Made by a program: the position numbers and the translations under genes. Source: Hymenobacter lapidiphilus (GTDB lineage Bacteria > Bacteroidota > Bacteroidia > Cytophagales > Hymenobacteraceae). From it: 64,000 bases of DNA. The notes beneath the pieces were generated by a model that was not told the DNA's origin, made no database searches, and saw only the letters and a program-made list of their open reading frames with translations. Location: positions 62,001-126,000 of the forward strand of contig NZ_JABKAU010000002.1 of the NCBI RefSeq assembly GCF_013377885.1, read 5' to 3'. This document shows, in pieces, positions 20,739-29,095 of this stretch. Position 1 is the first letter of the stretch; each line of letters starts with the position of its first letter.

Positions 20739-20769
20739 CAAATGTAACTTGGGAAAGCCAGAGAACAAA
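20739..20769 (-). promoter_or_regulatory. Promoter of the act/cta respiratory operon
   Basis: On the minus strand TTTG (20769-20766) is followed after 19 bp by TACATTTG (20746-20739), a full match to the Bacteroidota sigma-ABfr consensus (TTTG ... TAnnTTTG). The predicted transcript start is about 45 nt upstream of the actA start codon at 20691. Confidence 0.75.
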
Positions 20770-20801
20770 CCAACGGGGGCTATTTTTCGCCCTCCGCGGC
20801 A

Positions 20802-20822
20802 AGCTTAGACTTATTCTAAGCT
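20802..20822. promoter_or_regulatory. Perfect inverted repeat, candidate operator
   Basis: AGCTTAGA, a 5-nt spacer (CTTAT), then TCTAAGCT. It lies about 35 bp upstream of the -33 box of the act operon promoter and about 210 bp upstream of the rpsF -7 element, in an otherwise featureless region. This is a typical place for an activator or repressor of the respiratory operon; the cognate regulator is unknown. Confidence 0.35.
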
Positions 20823-21031
20823 CTATTATTTTGTTGCTTTCTAGCAACCCAGTACCTGCCTGAACACCTCAATTCGGGCCCGGCCGCCGCACAAGGGCTG
20901 CAACCTATTCGGCTCGGCAAAAAAACCCTCGTTACAAGGATAAGGTTTGAGGCTGGACAGTCAAAAAGCTGAGAGGCAAAACTTTCCCTGTAATCTACTT
21001 GAATATAGCTGGTTATTGCGGCTAAAAAGCA

Positions 21032-21039
21032 TACCTTTG
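21032..21039 (+). promoter_or_regulatory. Predicted -7 element of the rpsF operon
   Basis: TACCTTTG matches TAnnTTTG exactly and lies about 40 bp upstream of the rpsF start. A convincing -33 TTG at the usual 19-20 bp spacing is not visible; the nearest TTG is 13 bp upstream. Confidence 0.55.
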
Positions 21040-21080
21040 CCCCTCATTTATTTTTTCACATCATATTCCACCCCGTCGTA

Positions 21081-21452
21081 ATGGCAGTAAGAAATTACGA
21101 GACGGTCTTCATTCTGACTCCCGTGTTGAACGAGAGCCAAGTGCAAGAGACGGTCGAGAAGTTCTCGCAGGTGCTTAAGGAAAATAGCGCCGACATCATC
21201 AACCTTGAATCGTGGGGCCTTAAAAAGCTGGCCTACCCGATCGAGAAAAAAAACACCGGGTATTATTTCCTCGTGGAGTTCACCGGCGAAGGCAACATCG
21301 TAGATGTGCTGGAGCTGGCCTTCCGTCGTGATGAGCGCGTCATCCGTTTCCTGACTACCGTACTGGATAAGTACGCCCTGGAATACGCTGGCCGTCGTCG
21401 CAAAGGCGAAATGAATCAACCCAAACCTAAAACGTCCGAAGCAGTTGGCTAA
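21081..21452 (+). CDS. rpsF: 30S ribosomal protein S6
   Basis: A 123-residue protein starting [20 protein letters not shown], which is the S6 N-terminal strand, and containing [25 protein letters not shown], the central S6 motif, and a helix with [15 protein letters not shown]6 binds 16S rRNA in the small-subunit platform as a dimer with S18, whose gene follows directly. The C-terminus has a short basic tail ([13 protein letters not shown]). It is the first gene of rpsF-rpsR-rplI, the usual order in bacteria. Length is normal for Bacteroidota. Confidence 0.97.
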   Translation: MAVRNYETVFILTPVLNESQVQETVEKFSQVLKENSADIINLESWGLKKLAYPIEKKNTGYYFLVEFTGEGNIVDVLELAFRRDERVIRFLTTVLDKYALEYAGRRRKGEMNQPKPKTSEAVG

Positions 21453-21462
21453 GCAACGTAAA

Positions 21463-21714
21463 ATGAGTCTCGCCAACGAGCGTCTGCACAAGCAGGACGC
21501 CCGTAAGAAGTACTGCCGCTTTCAGAAAGCCGGTATCAAGTACGTCGACTACAAAGACCCGAACTTCCTGCTGAAGTTCGTCAACGAGCAGGGCCGTATT
21601 CTGCCCCGTCGTATTACCGGCACCAGCCTCAAGTTCCAGCGTAAAGTAGCCCAGGCAGTAGCCAAGGCGCGCCACCTGGCCCTGATGCCCTACGTAACCG
21701 ACTCGTTGAAATAA
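21463..21714 (+). CDS. rpsR: 30S ribosomal protein S18
   Basis: An 83-residue basic protein with the S18 signatures [38 protein letters not shown] and [20 protein letters not shown]. The ATG at 21463 is preferred; an in-frame TTG at 21445 would overlap rpsF by 8 bp and add MAKQRK, so translation from it cannot be excluded. S18 pairs with S6 on the 30S platform. The gap from rpsF is only 10 bp, consistent with coupling. Confidence 0.96.
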   Translation: MSLANERLHKQDARKKYCRFQKAGIKYVDYKDPNFLLKFVNEQGRILPRRITGTSLKFQRKVAQAVAKARHLALMPYVTDSLK

Positions 21715-21717
21715 GTT

Positions 21718-21804
21718 GTTGGTATTTAGTTGTCGGTTGTCAGTTGTTAGCTGAAGCAGACCTTTTGAATCTAACAACTGACAACTAACAACTAGCAACT
21801 CAAA
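21718..21804. repeat. Inverted repeat of CAACT-type units between rpsR and rplI
   Basis: The left arm is built of units such as TTGTCGGTTGTCAGTTGTTAG. The right arm starts CTAACAACTGACAACTAACA, continues ACTAGCAACT, and ends just before the rplI start. The arms can fold into a long imperfect hairpin between two ribosomal protein genes. The same unit type recurs at 33764-33844 and a variant (AGCTAACAGC) at 30712-30852. Confidence 0.8.
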
Positions 21805-21810
21805 AAAGAC

Positions 21811-22254
21811 ATGGAAGTATTTCTGAAAGACGACGTTAAGGGCCTCGGCTACAAGAACGACCTCGTGACGGTAAAGCCCGGCTACGGCCGCAATTACCTG
21901 ATGCCCCAGGGCCTGGCCGTACTGGCCGACAAAACCAACAAGAAAATCGTTGCCGAGAACGTCCGTCAGGCCGCTCACAAGGCCGACAAGGTGAAGGGCG
22001 ATGCCCAGGGCCTGGCCGACCAGATCGGTGACATGGTACTCGACATCCCGGCTAAGGTGGGTGAAAGCGGCAAAATTTTCGGCCGCGTAACCACACTGCA
22101 GCTCTCCGACGCCCTCAAGGCGAAGGGCATCGAGGTAGACCGCAAGCGTCTCTCGTTCGATACCGACCCCACGTCGGTAGGCGAGTACACTGCTTCGGCC
22201 GACCTGCACCGCGAGGTGAAGCACAAGATTCGTTTCAACGTAGTGGCCGAGTAG
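21811..22254 (+). CDS. rplI: 50S ribosomal protein L9
   Basis: A 147-residue protein starting MEVFLKDDVKGLGYKNDLV and followed by KPGYGRNYLMPQGLAVLAD, the N-terminal 23S rRNA-binding domain of L9. A long connecting helix (about 50-80) leads to a C-terminal domain with KIFGRVTTLQLSDALKAKG and HREVKHKIRFNVVAE. Length and domain plan are typical. It closes the rpsF-rpsR-rplI operon and is followed by a strong terminator. The upstream gap of about 95 bp is filled by an inverted repeat, which is unusual in a ribosomal operon. Confidence 0.97.
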   Translation: MEVFLKDDVKGLGYKNDLVTVKPGYGRNYLMPQGLAVLADKTNKKIVAENVRQAAHKADKVKGDAQGLADQIGDMVLDIPAKVGESGKIFGRVTTLQLSDALKAKGIEVDRKRLSFDTDPTSVGEYTASADLHREVKHKIRFNVVAE

Positions 22255-22279
22255 GCTGCCACAGAAACGCCATTGAGGC

Positions 22280-22323
22280 AAACAAAACGCCCGGTTGCTT
22301 TAGCAGCCGGGCGTTTTGTTTAT
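22280..22323 (+). terminator. Intrinsic terminator after rplI
   Basis: A 20-bp stem with one G-U pair (AAACAAAACGCCCGGTTGCT against AGCAGCCGGGCGTTTTGTTT, loop TT) is placed 26 bp after the rplI stop. The A-rich 5' flank and T-rich 3' flank make it usable in both directions. Confidence 0.88.
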
Positions 22324-22548
22324 TGGCCACGGCATAAACTGCCCTACTTATTACGACCTTTGTTCGTATACCCGTCTGGCTGGCTTCTTTTTTGAAGTTT
22401 GTGCCGGTCTTCTCTCCCATCTTAAAGGCAGCAACTGAGCCGCGTTTCCACATAGGCAATGCGCCCCGCTGACCGGTCCGTTTGGCCGGAAGCGGGCGGT
22501 TGAGTAGGTTGCCTGCCCGTTGGCCCGTTCGGGGTCTAATTCAGCCCA

Positions 22549-25167
22549 ATGTTTCGTACTGAAATCCCGCTTACGCCCCTCCCCCACCAGTTGCCGCCCT
22601 CGGCCCGGGTGCTCACGCTGGGCTCCTGCTTTTCGGATGCTATCGGCGCGCGCCTGACCGAGTTCAAGGTCGCGACGCTGGTTAACCCGTTTGGCACTGT
22701 GTTCAACCCCATCTCGGCCTGCAAGCTGCTACGCGCGGCGGCCGGCGAGGATGTTGACTGGCAACAGCACTTGGTAGAGGCCCGTGGCCGCTGGCAGAGC
22801 TACGACCTGCACGCCGAAATTGGGGCCGACTCGCCGGTGGAGCTGTTGCAGCATATCAACGAGCTAACCCGCGAGGTAGGGGTGTTCCTGGCCACGGCCG
22901 ATGTGGTGGTACTCACGCTGGGCTCGGCCTTTGCTTACCGCCTGCGTGAAACCGACGAGCTGGTGAGCAACTGCCATAAGGTTGCGGCCGACCAGTTCGA
23001 CAAGGAGCTGCTGACGGCCGATGAAATTATTGCAGCCGTTGCCGAAACCCACGCGTATCTGCGCCGGGTAAATCCTAAGCTGCGTTTTGTACTGACAGTG
23101 AGCCCTGTGCGCCATCTTAAGGATACGCTGGTGCTGAACTCGGCCAGCAAGGCGATGCTGCGCGTGGCCTGCCATTACCTGAGCGAGCTGCTGCCCGATG
23201 TTACCTACTTCCCGGCCTACGAGCTGCTGGTAGACGACCTGCGCGACTACCGCTTTTACGCCACCGATATGCTACACCTCTCGGAGTCGGCCGAGAACTA
23301 CGTGTGGGACAAGTTTACGCGCACCTACTTCGACGCGGCTTTCGGGCGCTTTAAGAAGGAGTGGGAAGGCATCCGGCAGAACCTGGGCCACCGGCCCCTG
23401 CACCCGGCTGCCCCCGAGCACCGCGCCTTCCTGGAAAGTACGCTCGAACGCCTGCGCAAGCTCAGCACCACAGCCGATGTGCGCATGGAGCTGCTGCATG
23501 TGGAGCGCGAACTGGCCAACCTGCCCGAGCCCAAGGCTCCGGCACCTATAGAGGAGGAGGTATACGATGATGGCGAGGAGCGCATCGACATCGGCTCGTT
23601 CGATGACCAGGCCGCGACCCCGAAAGTACAGCCCGTTGCCGCTGCGCCGGTAGTAGCTGCCGCCATTGAGCCAGCTACTAAGCCGGAAGCCGGCAAGAAG
23701 CAACCTGCGAAGAAGGAAATCAACCGGGCGGTGTTTGCCAAGACCCGGCTTACATCCCAGGCCAGCCTCATCCGGCCCGGTTCCGGCTTACTGGTAGAGG
23801 ATGCCGAAGAGACGGAAGCCGAAGAAACCGATACGACTGACACAACTGAATCCGCTGATTCGACTGTGTCGGCTGAATCGGCTTACGACCACGCCTACTC
23901 GCCCACCAGCACCGACCTGACAGATGAGGTCGAAACTGATGAGGACGACGAAACTGACGAAGCCGATGAATCGGGTGAGCCAGAGACGCCTGAGGAAGCG
24001 GCCCGCCGTAAAAAGCGCCGTTCGCGGGGTGGAGCCAAGCGCACCAAGCGCAAGCACGCCCGCTTGGCCGCTGAGCAGGGCCACACCGAAGGGCAGCCCG
24101 AGGGCAGCGCTGTAGCCACTGCGCCCGCGCCACTGCCCGATGCGCCATTGCCCCGTACTTCGGCCAATACTGTTCAGCCTGATGACCAGGAGGAACCGGC
24201 ATCGGAAGTGGTGTACGTGACGGAAGCACAGTTGCGCCAACCCCGCCCGCAGCCCACGCCCTCTGCTGACAGCCCAATCGAGCCAGCCAGCACCGACGAC
24301 ACCGAGCCGGCCACACCGGAAGCAGACGAAACAACGCCCGAAGCCCGTCGTAGCCGGAATAACCGTCGGGGCAACAAGCGCGAGCAGGCCCCACGTTATG
24401 GTGGCCGCCCCGGCCGCCAGCCGCTTTACGCCATCGATGCCGAAGGCCCTGCACCTATTGCTGCTGATACGGCTCCCGCGGCAACGACTACGCCCACGGA
24501 GAGCAACACCACTGAGCCGGTGATGCCGAGCCCGGCCGTACCAGCATCTGCTGAGGTAAGCGAGAAGCCAGCCGCAAAGAAGCGCACCCCAAGGCCGAAA
24601 GCGCCCCGGCAGCCGGCAGTTGCATCAGCTACTCCAGCCGAACCGGCACCCGTTGAAGCTGCGCCAGCAGCAGCGACTCCGGTAGCCACACCCGCTCCTG
24701 CCGCTCCAGTAACACCAGAGCCTGCCGCTGCTAAACCGGCGGCCCGGCCTGCTCGCCGCAAGCCCGCTGCGCAGCCTAAAGCGACTACCGCCGCTGTAGC
24801 AACCGAAGCTGCGCCACCGAAAGCTGCTGCCCAGCCAGCACCGGAAGCTGCCAAGGCTCCGGTCCGAAAGCGAGCTGCTGCCAAACCGAAAGTTGCGGCA
24901 ACACCTCAGGCTGCTGCTACCACTGAACCTGCCCTGCCAAAGCCAGCCGCCCCTGCCAAGCCTAAAGCACCAGCCAAAGCGAAGCCGAAGGCGACCAGCG
25001 AGGCACCCCCCAAAAAAACTCCTAAAGCCGCAGCCAAGCCCAAAGCAGCGGCCGAGAAGGCTGTAGCTGATCCGAAGCTTACTGCTGCCAAGACGGCTCC
25101 GGCCAAAGCCCGAACAGCCGCCAAACCAGCCAAGAAGTCTGGGCCCAAAAAGCCAGAAGCGCAGTAA
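22549..25167 (+). CDS. GSCFA domain protein with very long charged, histone-like tail
   Basis: An 872-residue protein. Residues 1-330 are a GSCFA domain: FRTEIPLTPLP, the name motif LTLGSCFSDAIG with nucleophile-like Ser/Cys, VNPFGTVFNP, VLTLGSAFAY and the late YATDMLHLSESA. GSCFA is an SGNH-hydrolase relative of unknown substrate, usually about 320 residues in Bacteroidota. Here it is followed by about 540 low-complexity residues. First comes an acidic Thr/Glu/Asp/Ser stretch (about 410-475), then a basic patch RRKKRRSRGGAKRTKRKHAR (about 485-505), then an RG-rich patch RRSRNNRRGNKREQ (about 600). A long Ala/Pro/Lys region resembling bacterial histone H1-like proteins (KPAAKPKAAA-type units) ends the protein. 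The tail suggests nucleic-acid or polyanion binding; this is inference. Confidence 0.85.
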   Translation: MFRTEIPLTPLPHQLPPSARVLTLGSCFSDAIGARLTEFKVATLVNPFGTVFNPISACKLLRAAAGEDVDWQQHLVEARGRWQSYDLHAEIGADSPVELLQHINELTREVGVFLATADVVVLTLGSAFAYRLRETDELVSNCHKVAADQFDKELLTADEIIAAVAETHAYLRRVNPKLRFVLTVSPVRHLKDTLVLNSASKAMLRVACHYLSELLPDVTYFPAYELLVDDLRDYRFYATDMLHLSESAENYVWDKFTRTYFDAAFGRFKKEWEGIRQNLGHRPLHPAAPEHRAFLESTLERLRKLSTTADVRMELLHVERELANLPEPKAPAPIEEEVYDDGEERIDIGSFDDQAATPKVQPVAAAPVVAAAIEPATKPEAGKKQPAKKEINRAVFAKTRLTSQASLIRPGSGLLVEDAEETEAEETDTTDTTESADSTVSAESAYDHAYSPTSTDLTDEVETDEDDETDEADESGEPETPEEAARRKKRRSRGGAKRTKRKHARLAAEQGHTEGQPEGSAVATAPAPLPDAPLPRTSANTVQPDDQEEPASEVVYVTEAQLRQPRPQPTPSADSPIEPASTDDTEPATPEADETTPEARRSRNNRRGNKREQAPRYGGRPGRQPLYAIDAEGPAPIAADTAPAATTTPTESNTTEPVMPSPAVPASAEVSEKPAAKKRTPRPKAPRQPAVASATPAEPAPVEAAPAAATPVATPAPAAPVTPEPAAAKPAARPARRKPAAQPKATTAAVATEAAPPKAAAQPAPEAAKAPVRKRAAAKPKVAATPQAAATTEPALPKPAAPAKPKAPAKAKPKATSEAPPKKTPKAAAKPKAAAEKAVADPKLTAAKTAPAKARTAAKPAKKSGPKKPEAQ

Positions 25168-25204
25168 ACACAAAACCCAGCCCCACCGGCTGGGTTTTGT
25201 GTTT
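25166..25204 (+). terminator. Bidirectional terminator after the GSCFA gene
   Basis: A perfect 17-bp stem (AAACACAAAACCCAGCC, loop CCACC) whose left arm begins inside the TAA stop codon of the GSCFA gene. The A and T tracts sit inside the stem, as in many Bacteroidota terminators. Confidence 0.9.
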
Positions 25205-25487
25205 ATAGGGAATTTGCACTACTTCACAGACAGTCAGTTTTCACTGCAACTGCGCAGCTTGCAATAGCAGCTACCAGGCCCGAACTGTCGTCTGCACACA
25301 AAATCGGCTGGCAATTCGGGCAAGCTCCTGCCTCATTGCATCAAGCGCCCAACATGATGGTAGCAACGGGTGGAATTTGCGCTAACAGCTTCCGCGGGGC
25401 CGGCCGGTGCTGTATCTTTACTACCTGTTCCGCCACCGCGGGCTGCTGCCGGCCAGCCGGTATTTATGTTTCTGTTTTTGCCTTCTG
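25168..25487. other. Intergenic region before priA
   Basis: A 320-bp gap holding the terminator of the GSCFA gene and the predicted priA promoter. The DNA between about 25205 and 25410 contains no clear ORF, repeat or RNA motif that I can see. Confidence 0.5.
25413..25420 (+). promoter_or_regulatory. Predicted -7 element of priA
   Basis: TATCTTTA differs from TAnnTTTG only at the last base, a form that recurs before several genes here (43454, 59849). If used, transcription starts near 25426, which rules out the ATG at 25407 as the priA start. Confidence 0.45.
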
Positions 25488-28037
25488 TTGAGTCTTTCGT
25501 TTGATTTTGTACAGCCCGCGCCGGAACCGGCGGCCGACCGCGTCACGCTGTTCGCCGACGTTATTCTGCCCCTGCCGCTGCCCCGCCTCTACACCTACCG
25601 CGTACCGTTCGAGCTGAGCGACCAGGTGGTAATTGGCGGGCGCGTGCTGGTACAATTCGGGGCCAAACGGACGCTTAGCTGCATTGTGGCGGCCGTGCAC
25701 CAGACGCCGCCCGCCGCGTACCAGGCCAAGTACATCCTCGAATTTATCGACGATGCGCCCGTGGTGACCCAGCCCCAGCTAAAGCTGTTCGGCTGGATTG
25801 CCGAGTACTACCTCTGCACGCTGGGCGAGGTGATAAATGCAGCGTTGCCCTCGGCCCTCAAGCTCAGTTCCGAAAGCCGGGTGCAGCTGCACCCGGCCTA
25901 CGAGCCGGACAATCACCCCTACCCACTCGGCGAGCAGGAGCAGAAGGTGGTGGACGCGCTGAGCACCGGCGAGGAAGTAGGCAAGTCGCTGACGTTTACT
26001 GAGGTGGGCGAGGTGCTGGGCATTGCCTCCTTCCACAAGTACATCAAGTCGTTGATGCAGAAGGATGTGGTGTTCCTGTTCGAGCACCTCAAGGACAAAT
26101 TTTCGCCCAAAGTGGTGAAGAAGGTGCGGCTGGCGCACCGCTACGTAGCCGAGGCGGCCTTGGAGGAGCTGTTCGGGCAGCTGGCCAGCAAGGCCAAGCA
26201 GCTCGATGTGGTGATGCGCTACCTGCAGCGGGTACCCGTGTATCAAAGTGAGCACGCCAACCACCGGGGCCTCGAAAAAGCGGCCCTTACGTCGGCTCCG
26301 CACCTGTCGCCCTCGGCGGTGAACACGCTTATCAAAAACGGCATTCTGGAGCAGTTCGACCAGATTGTATCGCGCTTTCCGTTGGATGAGGATGATGCCC
26401 AGGCCAACATGCACTTCACGCTGAGCGAGACGCAGGTGGAAGCCCGCGACGCGGTGATGCGCGAGTTTCAAACCAAAGACATTGTGCTGCTGCACGGCGT
26501 AACGGGCGCGGGCAAAACCGAAATCTACATCGACCTGATAAAGCAGGCGCTGGATGGTGGCGGGCAGGTGCTGTACCTGCTGCCCGAAATTGCCCTTACG
26601 GCCCAGATTGTCACCCGGCTCATGCGGGTGTTCGGCTCGCGGCTGGGCGTGTACCACTCCAAGTTCTCCGACAACGAGCGGGTAGAAGTGTGGAACGGGG
26701 TGCTCTCGGGCCGGTTTCAGGTAGTGGTAGGCGTACGCTCGGCCGTGTTTCTGCCCTTTGATAATCTCTCGCTCACGATTGTGGACGAGGAGCATGAGTC
26801 GAGCTATAAGCAGTACGACCCGGCCCCGCGCTACAACGCCCGTGAGGTGGCCCTGATGATGGCCCACTTCCAGGGCAGCAAAACGCTACTCGGTTCGGCC
26901 ACGCCGGCCGTGGAAACTTACTACCAGGCCCGCGCCGGGCGGTACGGGCTGGTGAGCCTGACCAAGCGCTTCGGCGAGGCGGGCCTGCCCGAAATCGTAC
27001 TCGTAGATACCCGAAAGAGTCGGGAGCAGAAGACCATGCTCAACCACTTCACGCCCGAGTTGATGGCGGAAATGGAGAGCAAGCTGGCCCAGCAGGAGCA
27101 GGTGATTCTGTTCCAGAACCGCCGCGGCTACGCCCCGTTCATCAACTGCCTCGACTGTGGCTGGATACCCAAATGCACCAACTGCGCCGTGAGCCTCAGC
27201 TACCACAAGCAGGCCCACGAGCTGCGCTGCCACTACTGCGGCCATCACGACCGGATGCCTACCCAGTGCCCCGCCTGTGGTTCGCGCAACGTGAAAACCG
27301 TAGGCTTCGGCACCGAAAAAATCGAGGATGACTTGAAGGTGATGCTGCCCCAGGCCAACGTGCAGCGCATGGACCTGGACACGACCCGCGCCAAGAATTC
27401 GTATCAGCAGATTATTTCCGACTTCGAGCAGCAGAAAACCAACGTGCTGGTGGGCACTCAGATGGTGACCAAGGGCCTCGACTTTGCCAACGTGAGCCTG
27501 GTGGGCATCATCAACGCCGACTCCATCATTCACTACCCCGACTTCCGGGCCCACGAGCGGGCCTTCCAGATGTTTGTGCAGGTGAGCGGGCGGGCGGGCC
27601 GCAAGGGCAAGAAGGGCCGCGTGATTATCCAAACGGCCGACCCCGAGCAGGTCATCTTCGACAAGGTGATGCGCAACGACTACCTGGAGTTCTACGAGTA
27701 CGAAATAACCCAGCGCCGGGAGCACGGCTACCCGCCGTTTATGCGCATCATCCGCCTCACGGTGAAGCACGTGGATGTAACGGTGGGCGAGCGGGCGGCG
27801 CTGCTGCTGACCCAGGAGCTGGTAAACCGGCTGGGCCGCGAGGCCGTGCTGGGGCCCGAGGCGCCCTATATCTTCCGCATCCGCAACTTCTACCTCCAGG
27901 AAATCACCATCAAGCTCAGCCGCGAGCACACCGTGCTCAAAGCCGCCAAAGCCGACGTGATAGCCGCCATGGACATAGTGCGCGACCAGAAGGAGTTCAA
28001 GCAGGTGCGCCTGGCTGCCGACGTAGACCCGATGTAG
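25488..28037 (+). CDS. priA: Primosomal protein N' (replication restart helicase PriA)
   Basis: An 849-residue superfamily 2 helicase. An N-terminal DNA-binding domain (LFADVILPLPLPRLYTYRVP) precedes Walker A GVTGAGKTEIYIDLI and the DEEH box IVDEEHESSYKQ, then LLGSATPAVETYYQA. Two zinc-binding clusters follow: CLDCGWIPKCTNCA and CHYCGHHDRMPTQCPACGS. The helicase motif VSGRAGRKGKKGRV is typical of PriA. It reloads the replicative helicase at stalled forks. The TTG at 25488 (MSLSFDFVQPAPEP) is proposed as the start because the predicted promoter lies at 25413 and the extra residues from an upstream ATG at 25407 are unlike PriA. The exact start remains uncertain. Monocistronic. Confidence 0.95.
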   Translation: MSLSFDFVQPAPEPAADRVTLFADVILPLPLPRLYTYRVPFELSDQVVIGGRVLVQFGAKRTLSCIVAAVHQTPPAAYQAKYILEFIDDAPVVTQPQLKLFGWIAEYYLCTLGEVINAALPSALKLSSESRVQLHPAYEPDNHPYPLGEQEQKVVDALSTGEEVGKSLTFTEVGEVLGIASFHKYIKSLMQKDVVFLFEHLKDKFSPKVVKKVRLAHRYVAEAALEELFGQLASKAKQLDVVMRYLQRVPVYQSEHANHRGLEKAALTSAPHLSPSAVNTLIKNGILEQFDQIVSRFPLDEDDAQANMHFTLSETQVEARDAVMREFQTKDIVLLHGVTGAGKTEIYIDLIKQALDGGGQVLYLLPEIALTAQIVTRLMRVFGSRLGVYHSKFSDNERVEVWNGVLSGRFQVVVGVRSAVFLPFDNLSLTIVDEEHESSYKQYDPAPRYNAREVALMMAHFQGSKTLLGSATPAVETYYQARAGRYGLVSLTKRFGEAGLPEIVLVDTRKSREQKTMLNHFTPELMAEMESKLAQQEQVILFQNRRGYAPFINCLDCGWIPKCTNCAVSLSYHKQAHELRCHYCGHHDRMPTQCPACGSRNVKTVGFGTEKIEDDLKVMLPQANVQRMDLDTTRAKNSYQQIISDFEQQKTNVLVGTQMVTKGLDFANVSLVGIINADSIIHYPDFRAHERAFQMFVQVSGRAGRKGKKGRVIIQTADPEQVIFDKVMRNDYLEFYEYEITQRREHGYPPFMRIIRLTVKHVDVTVGERAALLLTQELVNRLGREAVLGPEAPYIFRIRNFYLQEITIKLSREHTVLKAAKADVIAAMDIVRDQKEFKQVRLAADVDPM

Positions 28038-28074
28038 GCGAATTGCAATGGCGGTGTTGCGCTACACGTGCAAC

Positions 28075-28839
28075 TCATTGGGAGCCCACCAGCAACAAGG
28101 TAAATCCTGCTAGTAAAAGCAGGGCGGACAGCCACCAGAATAAAGCAGCCAAACCTAGTAATAGGCCTATCCCAAAAGTAACTCCAGCGCCTAAGAGAAG
28201 TTGCTTGCCTAATTTCTTACCTGAAGGCTTATCAATTTCATTTTTGATAGATAACACCGCTTCTGGGGTGGTATTCATTTCTCGCGCTTCCCTCTGTAAA
28301 CGTCGCCGGCCCTTAGGTCCTTGAACAAACAGCAGTGCAACCCCTAGACCAAACAGAATAAATCCCGTCAAAACCCCGATTCCTTGGGCCAACCCTCCCC
28401 AAGAGGTTGGTGTAGGGTCTGTAGAGCCACTAACTATTGCAACACCCAATCCATAAGCCGCCATCACCGCACCGCCTACATTCACAACCGTTGTTAGCGG
28501 GTCGGCTGGGATGGTAGGAGTTGGTCGCAACAGGCGTTCTAGAGCCGTATCGGGTAGGGCCACCAGTAACGTGGGCGGAGCGACTACCCAGCCATCCCGC
28601 ACCTGTACTACTGGTTGAGGTGTTAGACCAGCAATCAGGTCGGGAGATCCTTGGGGCAAGGCAGCGGATGGCACCGGCTCGGTAGCGTACTTATTTAACA
28701 ACGGCGGCACATCGGCAGGTTGCGGGCGAACTGCACCGTACTCACTGACTCGCGGGAGGGTTGGCGAGAAACGGGCGCTTTGGCAGCAGGCCAGCAAAGT
28801 GCATGTTAATATAGCGGTCAGTAATGTGCTTCTCACCAT
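28075..28839 (-). CDS. Putative lipoprotein with C-terminal membrane helices, unknown function
   Basis: A 254-residue protein. A lipoprotein-like signal (LTCTLLACCQS, cysteine near residue 18) is followed by a Pro-rich segment (about 20-90), a hydrophobic stretch with VGGAVMAAYGLGVAIV, TM helices at about 140-160, 205-225 and 230-250, and a basic loop GRRRLQREAREMN between them. I recognise no family. Base composition is lower in GC than its neighbours and the helices are glycine-rich. It converges with priA (37-bp gap) and is followed on the same strand by nothing related; the next gene upstream, 29096-29698, also combines a lipobox, an Ala/Pro segment and C-terminal Gly/Leu helices, so the two may be related in design. 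Confidence 0.65.
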   Translation of the reverse strand: MVRSTLLTAILTCTLLACCQSARFSPTLPRVSEYGAVRPQPADVPPLLNKYATEPVPSAALPQGSPDLIAGLTPQPVVQVRDGWVVAPPTLLVALPDTALERLLRPTPTIPADPLTTVVNVGGAVMAAYGLGVAIVSGSTDPTPTSWGGLAQGIGVLTGFILFGLGVALLFVQGPKGRRRLQREAREMNTTPEAVLSIKNEIDKPSGKKLGKQLLLGAGVTFGIGLLLGLAALFWWLSALLLLAGFTLLLVGSQ

Positions 28840-29037
28840 AAAAATTGAGCGTAGATGTTGGCTGTATGAGAGGGACGAAGGAGCTACTATGGCCCTTATG
28901 TAATGGATGATGAAAAGTACTGCAATGCGTGGTAGTATCTAATCCTTTTTCAGCTGAATCAGATTTCACAAAAGCACTCCGGATGCCTTATAAAGCCGCT
29001 CACGGCACTCCGGGCCACGCTCAAATCAGACTTCACG

Positions 29038-29075
29038 AAAAACGCCCCGGCTGCCAACTGGCAACCGGGGCGTTC
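29038..29075 (-). terminator. Terminator of the 29096-29698 gene
   Basis: A 15-bp stem with one G-U pair (AACGCCCCGGCTGCC against GGCAACCGGGGCGTT, loop AACT) is followed by a T tract on the minus strand, 20 bp after the stop. Confidence 0.85.
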
Positions 29076-29095
29076 TATAGCAATGTACGCTTTGT

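Larger units (their letters stand above)
20692..21080. other. Divergent intergenic region act operon / rpsF
   Basis: A 389-bp gene-free stretch between the divergent actA and rpsF starts. It holds a strong minus-strand promoter (20739-20769) and a plus-strand -7 element (21032-21039). Between them are two short inverted repeats: AGCTTAGA with a 5-nt spacer and TCTAAGCT at 20802-20822, and GTTGCT-TTCT-AGCAAC at 20833-20848. No coding potential is visible. Confidence 0.7.

Noticed and set aside
21040-21080. S6:S18-binding autoregulatory leader before rpsF
   Set aside because: The leader is only about 35 nt and shows no bulged CCG stem that I can support.
24625-25173. Minus-strand Gly/Arg/Ser/Phe-rich frame opposite the GSCFA tail
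   Set aside because: It is the mirror of a low-complexity Ala/Pro/Lys coding region and has no independent promoter or motif.
25407-25487. ATG at 25407 as the start of priA
   Set aside because: The -7 element at 25413 lies inside it, and the added residues are unlike PriA N-termini.
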